Shown one piece after another: positions 1-6,969 of a stretch of DNA of 18,107 bases; position 1 is the first letter of the stretch, and each line of letters opens with the position of its first letter. Where the stretch lies: NCBI GenBank assembly GCA_964520785.1, contig CAZFQG010000130.1, positions 1 through 18,107 on the forward strand, given 5' to 3'. The position numbers and the translations under genes were made by a program. The stretch is from CAZFQG01 sp964520785 (GTDB taxonomy: Bacteria; Planctomycetota; Planctomycetia; Pirellulales; Thermoguttaceae). Under the pieces are notes generated by a model, which saw only the letters and a list, made by a program, of their open reading frames with translations, was not told the DNA's origin and ran no database searches.

Positions 1-1
1 T

Positions 2-937
2 CCGGCCGATACGTTCGTCTATTTTCAACTGCTCGACGCGGAAGGCCGGATGGTCCAGTCGATGCGGAGCGGGACGATCGTCCGCCCCGGCGAGAGGATC
101 GGCTGCGTCGGGTGCCACGAGAACCGCCGCCAGAGCCTTCCGGCCGCGCCGACGGTCCCCCTCGCGATGCGCCGCGAGCCGAGCCGCCTGGAACCTTGGC
201 ACGGGCCGCCGCGCCTTTTTTGTTACACGGCCGAGGTCCAGCCGGTTTTCGACAAGCAGTGCGTCTCCTGCCACGACTATGGTCAAGAGGCGGGAGAGAA
301 ACTCAACCTGGCCGGCGACTTGGGGCTGATCTTCAATACTTCGTACGTTGAGTTGCGGAGCAAGGGCTTGGTCCGGGTCGCGGGGGCGGGACCGCACCAA
401 ACGCTGCCGCCGAAGAGCTGGGGTTCGTACGCCAGCCGCCTTGCCGAGGTCGTCCTCGGCGGCCACGGCGATGCCGAGATCGACAAGCAGATTCGGCTCT
501 CCGCGGAAGAGAAGGATCGCATTCTCACCTGGATCGACGTCAACGCCCCCTACCACGCCGACTACGCCAGCGCCTATCGCGACCATCCCTTCGGCCGGTC
601 TCCATTGAACCAGGCCGAGGTCAACCGGCTGTCGGAACTCACCGGCGTGAACCTCGGCGACCGCGCCAACGTGACGGCGGTCAGCTTCACCCGGCCGGAG
701 ATGAGCGTCTGTCTGAACGGGCTCGAAGAGAAGGCTCCGAAAGAACTCGCCGAGGCGCTCCAGTTGATTCGGCTCGGCAAGGAACGCCTCGCAACCCGCC
801 CCCGGATGGACATGCCCGGCTTCGTCCTCTCGGTGGAGGTCGAGATCGCCCAGCAGGCGAAATACGCCGCGCGGCTGGAGGAAGAGCAGCGCAACCGCTC
901 GGCCGAGTTGGAAGGCGCCCGGCGGTTCGAAAAATAG
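2..937 (+). CDS. C-terminal part of a haem-binding, hydrazine-synthase-alpha-like protein (5' end outside window)
   Basis: The frame is open from the left edge and ends at TAG 935-937, so the gene starts upstream; an internal ATG at 50 is not the start. Two c-type haem motifs are visible: CVGCH at 104-118 and CVSCH at 260-274. The stretch before the first (FQLLDAEGRMVQSMRSG, then RPGERIGCVGCHE) is the signature I know from planctomycete proteins with an HZS_alpha-like middle domain, in which a beta-propeller-like part is followed by CxxCH sites. The last 100 residues are charged and helical, with no membrane anchor. Family members are usually secreted and of several hundred residues; most are not true hydrazine synthases and their substrates are unknown. 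A role in periplasmic electron transfer or redox chemistry is inference. It converges on the sialidase-like gene. Confidence 0.8.
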   Translation, partial: PADTFVYFQLLDAEGRMVQSMRSGTIVRPGERIGCVGCHENRRQSLPAAPTVPLAMRREPSRLEPWHGPPRLFCYTAEVQPVFDKQCVSCHDYGQEAGEKLNLAGDLGLIFNTSYVELRSKGLVRVAGAGPHQTLPPKSWGSYASRLAEVVLGGHGDAEIDKQIRLSAEEKDRILTWIDVNAPYHADYASAYRDHPFGRSPLNQAEVNRLSELTGVNLGDRANVTAVSFTRPEMSVCLNGLEEKAPKELAEALQLIRLGKERLATRPRMDMPGFVLSVEVEIAQQAKYAARLEEEQRNRSAELEGARRFEK

Positions 938-985
938 TGCCGGCTATCGCGGTCCCAGGGCCAAGCGCTCGGTCCGCGACGAGAC

Positions 986-1032
986 GAGGCGGCGGAAGTC
1001 GGGATTTCTTCCCCGGGGCCGTGCGCCGCCTC
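986..1032. terminator. 9-bp inverted repeat between convergent genes, possible bidirectional terminator
   Basis: GAGGCGGCG at 986-994 and CGCCGCCTC at 1024-1032 are perfect complements around a 29-nt loop. The structure fills the 100-nt gap between the stop of the haem protein (937) and the stop of the sialidase-like gene (1038). On the plus strand it is followed by a mildly T-rich stretch ending in CTTTT; on the minus strand no T run follows. The large loop makes it weaker than a textbook terminator. Confidence 0.4.
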
Positions 1033-1037
1033 TGCGG

Positions 1038-2186
1038 TTATCTTGCTTTTACCCAGCGCACCCAGTCCCACTCACTTTGCCCGTGAACGTCGTATTCGCT
1101 GCTTCCGCTGTCGCCGAAGAGAATCCGGTTAATGTCGAAGCCCTCGACCGATTCCAGCGGCGCGACAAGGACCGGGTGCTTTCCTGCGTCGACGAAGAGG
1201 TACGCGCGTTTCCTCGTTTGGTCGGTCAGAACGCGGTATTCGTGCCATCGCGAGGCGTCGATTTCGAAGCGGGGGCTGAAATCCGGGTTGAAGGCGACCG
1301 CGTCCGACCGGAACAACAAGCGGCAGCCCGAATTCGGGTTCGACCCGCCGATCCAGAGTTCCGCCGCGGCATTGGCCCGGGGGCCGGTCGCGGCGACCTT
1401 CATGCGGCATTCGACGAGCACACCGGTGTTCCCATCGAAGATGTCCGGCGCCGCGTCGATATGATAACCGCCGACCGGTTCGAGCCGGATCGTACCTTCC
1501 GCCGTCGCAATCCCCCCTCCGGCGTGCCGGCGCCACGCCGGGGCGGCAGCCGTCGGATCACCCTCTTGGTAGCCGGTCGTCTTCACGATTTCCGCGGAAA
1601 GTGCGATCCGGTCGAGTCCCTGTTGCATCTTGGCGACCGGGTCGTCGAGAACCCACGCGACGTTAAACCGCGCAATGCGAATATCCCGCCCGTTTGCCGT
1701 ATCCTGCTGCCAAACCGCCACGAGTGTTCCGTCCGGCGCCTGGACGCAATTGGGATATGACGCCTGCCGGCCTTCGGTCGGCCCGGCAACGTCCTTCGGC
1801 CGGCTCCAGGTCCGCGCCGCGTCGAACGACACCGCGGCACACAAAGGGTACCGGGCAATTCCGTTATCCCAGACGCACAAGACGCCGCTCCCGGCCTCGG
1901 AGGTGAAATCGCACAACGCCGCCGGCGCATTGCAGCCGGTCAGCGGGGAAGGCTTGATCTCCTTCCAGGTGCGCCCTTCGTCGTTGCTCCGAGCTTCCCA
2001 GGGATTTCGCCCTCCGGTCCGCATGAGCATGAAGACCGACCCGTCCGCAAGCTCGACGAGGCCCGGTTCGTCCGTTCCGTGGACGGCTCCTTCGTGCACC
2101 TTCTCGTATTCCGCGAACGTATCTCCGCCGTTGTGCCACGCATTTCCGTCGTCGACGGACCGCATCACCCCGGCCCGCAGGACCAT
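1038..2186 (-). CDS. Sialidase-like (BNR/Asp-box) protein, probably N-terminally truncated
   Basis: About 382 aa from ATG 2186, which has AAGGGG just upstream; a TTG at 2327 would add 47 residues that look non-conserved. Three Asp-box type motifs are visible: SVDDGNAW, SNDEGRTW and SFDAARTW (the last with Ala in place of Gly). The motif RTGGRNPWEARSNDEGRTW and the following PNCVQAPDGTLVAVWQQ fit the later blades of a six-bladed sialidase propeller. The second half, from about residue 180, resembles a concanavalin/LamG-like beta-sandwich ending in WDWVRWVKAR. Full-length homologues would carry a signal peptide and three or four further blades with the first catalytic residues; I find none in any minus-strand frame between 2187 and 2600. 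It may be a decaying gene, or a start region replaced by deletion. If active it would cleave terminal sugars outside the cell, but activity is doubtful. Confidence 0.6.
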   Translation of the reverse strand: MVLRAGVMRSVDDGNAWHNGGDTFAEYEKVHEGAVHGTDEPGLVELADGSVFMLMRTGGRNPWEARSNDEGRTWKEIKPSPLTGCNAPAALCDFTSEAGSGVLCVWDNGIARYPLCAAVSFDAARTWSRPKDVAGPTEGRQASYPNCVQAPDGTLVAVWQQDTANGRDIRIARFNVAWVLDDPVAKMQQGLDRIALSAEIVKTTGYQEGDPTAAAPAWRRHAGGGIATAEGTIRLEPVGGYHIDAAPDIFDGNTGVLVECRMKVAATGPRANAAAELWIGGSNPNSGCRLLFRSDAVAFNPDFSPRFEIDASRWHEYRVLTDQTRKRAYLFVDAGKHPVLVAPLESVEGFDINRILFGDSGSSEYDVHGQSEWDWVRWVKAR

Positions 2187-2595
2187 GTCCCCTTCACTAT
2201 TTCTTGCCGGATCTCGCCGGCCCGACGCACCGGCAGCCGTTGCCGGTACGCACTCGATTATCACTCTTTGGCAAAGCGCGGTCAACGGTTTTTTCTCAAC
2301 TGCCGACTTCCGGGAGAAAACCCGCAAAGCGGCTCTAAGTCTATGGCGTAAAATATCTTACGCGACGGTTGACGGGGCGACGGCTTCGGCCATTTCCCGC
2401 GGAAGCGTCCATCGACCACCGCTCCGCGAAAGAACCGATTCGCTCAGCGGTCCGATACCGCAGGGCGTTGTTCCCATGTCTCGGATGGAGTATCATCAAG
2501 TGTTGCCGATATGCCTTTTCGTACATAGTCCTGCCGGGGATACCGCGGAAAAGGCCCACCTTTATAGATTACTCCCCACCACGCCGAGGATGTCC

Positions 2596-5500
2596 ATGGC
2601 CCCATTCAGAAGAATCTGCCTCACTTATCTGCTTGCTGGTTCGTTCACTCTGACGACCGGTTTCTTCCAGAGCTGTCACTCCGCCCAAAATGACCTCCTG
2701 CCCCTCTTCGACGGGAAGACCCTGGACGGCTGGAAGGTGATCGGGTCCGAGGCGGAAGTGGAGGATGGAGCGATTTTGCTCAAGGAAGGAAACGGCATTG
2801 TCCAGACGGATCGGGAATATGGCAACTTCGTCTTCGAGTTCGACTGGAAGGCGCTCCGCGAGGAGGGGCGGACCGACTCCGGGATCTATTTCCGCTACAA
2901 GACGATCCCGGCGGGAAGTCCTTGGCCGGATCGATACCAAGTCAATCTGCTCAACGATCAGGAAGGGGCGATTCCGGGCCGGCCGGAAACGATTACGAAG
3001 GGCCTCGTGAGAAAGGGGGAGTGGAACCGATTCCGGTTGACCGTCTTCGGGACGAAGGCCGTGTTGGAGATCAACGGTCGGCATGCCTGGACGGTCGACG
3101 GAATCGAGGAACCGGCCGGCTACATCGGACTTCAGGCCGAGGTTCCCGGCGGTGGGCGGTTCTTGTTCAAGAACCTCAAACTCGCCGAACTGGAAGGCGA
3201 TCTCCTTCCCAACCCGCGTTTCACTCAGGGGGATGGAGAAAAGCCGCTGGGCTGGTTCCTGTCGGGCGGTGCGGGAGAATGGCGGGAGGGCCGGGTATTG
3301 ACGCTTCAGGGGGCCGGCGCCGGCGCGAACAACTGGAACTGTCCACTATTGAACGTGGCTCCTTCGACCGTGTACCGGTATGCCTTTCGCGCGAGGTACC
3401 GCGAGGGGAGCGGTTGCGTCCCGGTCGGGCCCGGGTTTCTCAACCGCGATTACAACCTTTCAAACGATTGGGAGTGGCGGGACTTCGTCTTCGTAACGCC
3501 GGAGGAGAGTTTCTTTGGCGAGGCGAGATTGGCGCAATGGGAGGCGAAGGGAGAAATCGAATTCGACGCGGTCCGCGTTTGCCAAGCGCGGCCCGTATTT
3601 CAGAAAGTGGGGGAGCTTCTGCTGGGAAGCGGGGAATCGATCCAAGACGGCGAGTATCAGTTTGAATGTCCCCTGGGCGGAGAGGGGAGCAACTTCGCCA
3701 GGCCTCTTGCCGGCTTCAACTGCGGGTTCAATTCGTACCGCTGGTGCTTTGGAGACGATAGCTCGGTCGTCTACCGGTTCGAACTGCCCGGTTTTCCGCT
3801 GCGGGGTGGGACGCTAGGGTTCACCATTGGGCACTATGTCCGCGGGACCTGCGTCGCCGAGGTCAGCCGCGACGGCCGGACCTGGGTGGCGGTGGTGGAA
3901 TTGGACGAATCGGGAGAGGCCGACGCGGCCATTCCCGCGGACGTGTTTCCCGCCGATTCGTTGATGATGCGGCTGCGTGCGAAGGAAGGGGGGGCATCGC
4001 TGCAAATCACCGGAATCCGCTTCCGCGCCCCGCTCGAAGGGACTCCGCCGGAAGGGACCGGCGACACGATGTTCGCGGATGTTACCCAATCGGCCGGCAA
4101 CATCGAGTTCCGCTCGCTCGCTCTTTCCGGCCAGACCGAAAAGCGTCTTCGCGTGGAGGCGGCGGCGCAGGGTCGGGAGCTTCGCGCCCGGTTCGAAGCG
4201 GAAGTGGTCCTTCCGAACGGGGAAACGGTGACGGCCGAGTCGCGGTCGGTCGATCAGGCCGCGTCGAACACATGGAATACCGAATTCGCGCTGCCGTTCA
4301 GCGAGACCGGCGTGCATCGCGCGACCCTCTCCCTTGCCTCGCCGGATGACCCCGACGCGGTGACGAAGGTGGTTCTCACTTACGACGTCCCCGATTTCTA
4401 CCGCGCCGATTACGGGGCGCTCATTGAGGGGATCGACCCCGAGGAGACGGCCGTCTGGTGGTGCGACGCGGTCCGGAAGATTCCGCGGACTCGTGCCCTC
4501 CCGGTTAAGACGGAGGCCTCCGCCGTGCTCAGCGCCGCCAAGAACGACCGCGAGGCGGTGCAAATCGTCGTCCGGCCGAAGGAGAACCTGAAGAACCTCA
4601 CCGCGACGGCGAGCGCCCTCGCCGGTCCGGAAGGCGCGGCCATCGGGCCGGAGCATGTCAAGATTCTTTGGGCGTATTATCATTTCGTCCACCATCCCAC
4701 GGACCATACCGGCGTCCGCGATTTCTGGCCGGACGCCCTTCCGCCGCTGGATACGCCGATCGACGTCGCCGCCGGGGCAAATCAGCCGCTATGGATTCTC
4801 ATCAGTGTTCCCCGGAACGCCGAAGCGGGCGACTATACGGGGACCGTCTCCATCGAGGCGGATGGGTTCACCGCCGAGGTCCCGGTCAAGCTGCGCGTCT
4901 GGGATTTTGCGTTGCCTGAGGAGTCGACCCTGCGGACGGCGTTCGGGCTCAGCCCAGGGACGATCCACCAATACCACCAACTGAAGACGGACGAGGACAA
5001 ACGCCGTGTCTTCGAGATGTACTTGCAGTCGTTCGCCGAGCACCGGATCAGCCCTTACGATCCGGCGCCGTACGACAACTACCACGTCACGTTTAACGCG
5101 GACGCGAATCCGCCGAGGGCGGAAATCGACTTCGCCGCCTTCGACCGCGAAATGGAACGGGTCATCGGCAGGTACCATTTCAATACCTTTCGTCTGCAAA
5201 CGCCGGGGATGGGGGGTGGAACGTTTCATCAACGGTGGGAGCCGAAAATCGGCGACTTCACCGAGGAAACCCCCGAGTATCAGGCGATGTTTTCGAGTTT
5301 CATCGGGCGGTTGCAGGACTACCTGGCCGAAAAGGGCTGGCTTGGCATGGCCTACACCTACTGGTTCGACGAGCCCGATCCGGACGACTACGAATTCGTC
5401 TCCAACGGCATGATGCGCATCAAAAAGTACGCGCCGAACATCCGGAATATGCTCACCGAGCAGCCGAACACGGAACTCAGGGGGGTCGACATTTGGTGCC

Positions 5501-6153
5501 CCTTGACGCCCCACTTCGGCGACGCCCAGGACGCCGAGGCGATCGCCGCCTGCCGCGAACGTGGAGACACGTTCTGGTGGTACATCTGTTGCGGGCCCAA
5601 GGCCCCCTACTGCACGCTCTTCATCGATCATCCGGCGACCGAGTTCCGGGTATGGCACTGGCAGGCGTGGCAGCACGACATACAGGGAACGCTCATCTGG
5701 CAAAGCAACTACTGGACGTCGAGCGCCGCCTATCCCGACGAACCCCAAGATCCCTATGAAGACCCGATGGGCTATGTCAGCGGGTATTCCACGCCCAAGG
5801 GGGTGAAGCGGCACTGGGGCAACGGCGACGGGCGCTTCGTCTATCCGCCCCTGGAAGCGGCCGTCCCCGGTAAGAGCGGGCCGGACCCCGTGATCAAACC
5901 ACCCGTTTCGAGCATTCGCTGGGAGATGATCCGCGAAGGGGTGGAGGATTATGAGTATCTCGCGATCCTCAAGCGGCTGCTCGATGAGAAACGAGGGAGT
6001 CTCTCGTCCGAAGAAGGGGAGCGGATCGAGTCGCTACTCGTCGTGCCGGGAGACATCTCCAAGAGCCTCACGGAATTTACCACCGACCCGGCGCCGATCT
6101 TCGCTCGCCGCAAGGCGATCGCCGAGGCGATTGAACGGTTGTCGAGGGAATGA
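2596..6153 (+). CDS. Secreted multidomain glycosidase: DUF1080 domain plus GH123/DUF4091-like catalytic domain
   Basis: 1185 aa. ATG 2596 is chosen because GAGG at 2586-2589 lies 6 nt upstream and a Sec-type signal peptide follows (Arg-Arg, then a hydrophobic core, ending near CHSAQ); the open frame continues further upstream but only antisense to the sialidase. Residues 36-200 are a DUF1080 (3-keto-disaccharide hydrolase/LamG-like) domain: LFDGKTLDGWKV, DSGIYFRY, GYIGLQ. Residues about 205-500 look like two beta-sandwich, carbohydrate-binding-like modules. Residues about 610-1180 match the DUF4091/GH123 family: WFDEPDPDDYEF gives an Asp925-Glu926 pair, as in GH123 N-acetyl-beta-galactosaminidases, where the Glu is the acid/base and the Asp supports substrate-assisted catalysis; RWEMIREGVEDYEYL is the typical C-terminal motif. 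The likely role is cleavage of N-acetylgalactosaminides or related glycans outside the cytoplasm; the exact substrate is inference. Confidence 0.85.
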   Translation: MAPFRRICLTYLLAGSFTLTTGFFQSCHSAQNDLLPLFDGKTLDGWKVIGSEAEVEDGAILLKEGNGIVQTDREYGNFVFEFDWKALREEGRTDSGIYFRYKTIPAGSPWPDRYQVNLLNDQEGAIPGRPETITKGLVRKGEWNRFRLTVFGTKAVLEINGRHAWTVDGIEEPAGYIGLQAEVPGGGRFLFKNLKLAELEGDLLPNPRFTQGDGEKPLGWFLSGGAGEWREGRVLTLQGAGAGANNWNCPLLNVAPSTVYRYAFRARYREGSGCVPVGPGFLNRDYNLSNDWEWRDFVFVTPEESFFGEARLAQWEAKGEIEFDAVRVCQARPVFQKVGELLLGSGESIQDGEYQFECPLGGEGSNFARPLAGFNCGFNSYRWCFGDDSSVVYRFELPGFPLRGGTLGFTIGHYVRGTCVAEVSRDGRTWVAVVELDESGEADAAIPADVFPADSLMMRLRAKEGGASLQITGIRFRAPLEGTPPEGTGDTMFADVTQSAGNIEFRSLALSGQTEKRLRVEAAAQGRELRARFEAEVVLPNGETVTAESRSVDQAASNTWNTEFALPFSETGVHRATLSLASPDDPDAVTKVVLTYDVPDFYRADYGALIEGIDPEETAVWWCDAVRKIPRTRALPVKTEASAVLSAAKNDREAVQIVVRPKENLKNLTATASALAGPEGAAIGPEHVKILWAYYHFVHHPTDHTGVRDFWPDALPPLDTPIDVAAGANQPLWILISVPRNAEAGDYTGTVSIEADGFTAEVPVKLRVWDFALPEESTLRTAFGLSPGTIHQYHQLKTDEDKRRVFEMYLQSFAEHRISPYDPAPYDNYHVTFNADANPPRAEIDFAAFDREMERVIGRYHFNTFRLQTPGMGGGTFHQRWEPKIGDFTEETPEYQAMFSSFIGRLQDYLAEKGWLGMAYTYWFDEPDPDDYEFVSNGMMRIKKYAPNIRNMLTEQPNTELRGVDIWCPLTPHFGDAQDAEAIAACRERGDTFWWYICCGPKAPYCTLFIDHPATEFRVWHWQAWQHDIQGTLIWQSNYWTSSAAYPDEPQDPYEDPMGYVSGYSTPKGVKRHWGNGDGRFVYPPLEAAVPGKSGPDPVIKPPVSSIRWEMIREGVEDYEYLAILKRLLDEKRGSLSSEEGERIESLLVVPGDISKSLTEFTTDPAPIFARRKAIAEAIERLSRE

Positions 6154-6215
6154 TCCCTTGGGCGGCGAGAGGAATCACGGCCGGGCGCCGAGATGAGAAT
6201 TGGTTGCAGGAGGGG

Positions 6216-6246
6216 GGACCCGGGTTGGCATCCCTACTCCCGGTCC
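6216..6246 (+). terminator. Possible terminator after the glycosidase gene
   Basis: GGACC at 6216-6220 pairs with GGTCC at 6242-6246, and GGG 6222-6224 with CCC 6239-6241, with one bulged C and a 14-nt loop. TTTCCTCT follows. It lies about 63 nt after the stop of the glycosidase gene. The T tract is short, so this is a moderate candidate only. Confidence 0.35.
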
Positions 6247-6382
6247 TTTCCTCTGCGCCACCTGCCCACCTTACGCGCCCCGGCATTCTGCGCAGATCAT
6301 ACCTTGCGCCGGGAGGGAGCCGAGCGGCGAGAGGATTCGCCGAGTTCCCCAGGCGGCGGCAACCTCCTTGCACCCACCCCAC

Positions 6383-6410
6383 TGGACGCGGGCGAAAAAC
6401 GTGATAGAAT
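6383..6410 (+). promoter_or_regulatory. Possible sigma70-type promoter for infA
   Basis: TGGACG at 6383-6388 (four of six to TTGACA) and TAGAAT at 6405-6410 (five of six to TATAAT) are 16 nt apart. Transcription from here would give an infA leader of about 270 nt. The -10 element stands out in GC-rich DNA, but the -35 is weak. Confidence 0.3.
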
Positions 6411-6687
6411 TTAGACTTACTTCGCATCCAAAGGGAGTAATTCGTGGGTTGAAGCCGGCGGCCGCCCCCCGGATTCGCCGCCTGAAATGAGGCGTCCGGC
6501 GAGCCTATCCGCTCGACCGGAGTATTGCAGGGGTGCGGCCGTGTGGCGCCGGTCGAGGGCGTCGCGTTCCCCGCCTGGTTCGCCGACCACCATCGCCAGT
6601 ATTCGCGATCGAGCCGCGGCGGACAAAGGAATCCCCCCTCTTTGGACGCGGAAAGTCCCAACTGAATTCTCTGGAGCGAGGGAGAGT

Positions 6688-6909
6688 ATGGCGAAGAAAG
6701 AAGAAGCCCTAGAAGTGACGGGCGTGGTTACCGAGGCGCTGGCCAATACGCGGTTCCGCGTGGAACTCGAGGGGGGGCACAAAGTCATTGCCCATGTCGC
6801 CGGCAAAATGCGCAAACATTTCATCCGAATCGTCCCGGGCGACAAAGTAACGGTGGAGCTGTCCCCTTACGACCTGACCAAAGGGCGGATCACCTACCGC
6901 GAACGTTGA
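6688..6909 (+). CDS. infA: Translation initiation factor IF-1
   Basis: 73 aa, the usual IF-1 length, a single OB-fold (S1-like) domain. Diagnostic segments are VTEALANTRFRVELEGG, HVAGKMRKHFIRIVPGD and the C-terminal VELSPYDLTKGRITYR. IF-1 binds the 30S A site and works with IF-2 and IF-3 in start-codon selection in the cytoplasm. The ATG at 6688 is preceded by a GAGGGAG-type ribosome binding site (6678-6684). An in-frame extension to 6487 is possible but has no conserved sequence. The gene stands alone rather than in a ribosomal-protein operon, which is common in planctomycetes, and is followed at once by an intrinsic terminator. Confidence 0.97.
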   Translation: MAKKEEALEVTGVVTEALANTRFRVELEGGHKVIAHVAGKMRKHFIRIVPGDKVTVELSPYDLTKGRITYRER

Positions 6910-6910
6910 T

Positions 6911-6936
6911 CGCTTGTTACGAAACCAGGCGTTTTT
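6911..6936 (+). terminator. Intrinsic terminator of infA
   Basis: CGCTTG (6911-6916) pairs with CAGGCG (6926-6931) including one G-U pair, around a 9-nt loop, followed directly by TTTTT (6932-6936). It starts 2 nt after the infA stop codon. Confidence 0.75.
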
Positions 6937-6953
6937 CGAGCTGGAGGTTTCCC

Positions 6954-6969
6954 GGAACTGGTCAGTTCC
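6954..6969 (-). repeat. Inverted repeat overlapping the GTPase stop codon
   Basis: GGAACT (6954-6959) and AGTTCC (6964-6969) form a perfect 6-bp stem with a four-base loop; the TGA of the GTPase gene (6962-6964) lies at the loop and the edge of the stem. No T run follows on the minus strand, so it may be an RNA-end stabiliser or a weak terminator rather than a strong one. Confidence 0.4.

Larger units (their letters stand above)
6154..6687. other. Gene-free stretch before infA
   Basis: No reading frame here looks protein-coding on either strand: the candidate translations are arginine/proline-rich and lack family motifs. It holds the possible terminator near 6216-6246, a possible infA promoter near 6383-6410, and a small hairpin (CGCCT 6479-6483, AGGCG 6490-6494, six-nt loop). 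The rest of 6440-6660 is very GC-rich and can fold, but I could not match it to SRP RNA, RNase P RNA, tmRNA or 6S RNA core motifs. Confidence 0.5.

Noticed and set aside
1630..2595. Open frame extending the glycosidase gene 322 codons upstream of its ATG.
   Set aside because: The extension is antisense to the sialidase-like gene, has no domain, and the signal peptide and ribosome binding site point to ATG 2596.
4789..5814. Minus-strand open frame of 341 codons within the glycosidase gene.
   Set aside because: Antisense shadow; the plus frame has the family motifs and catalytic pair.
6440..6660. Possible structural RNA (SRP, RNase P, tmRNA or 6S) before infA.
   Set aside because: None of their conserved core motifs is present on either strand; only generic GC-rich folding is seen.
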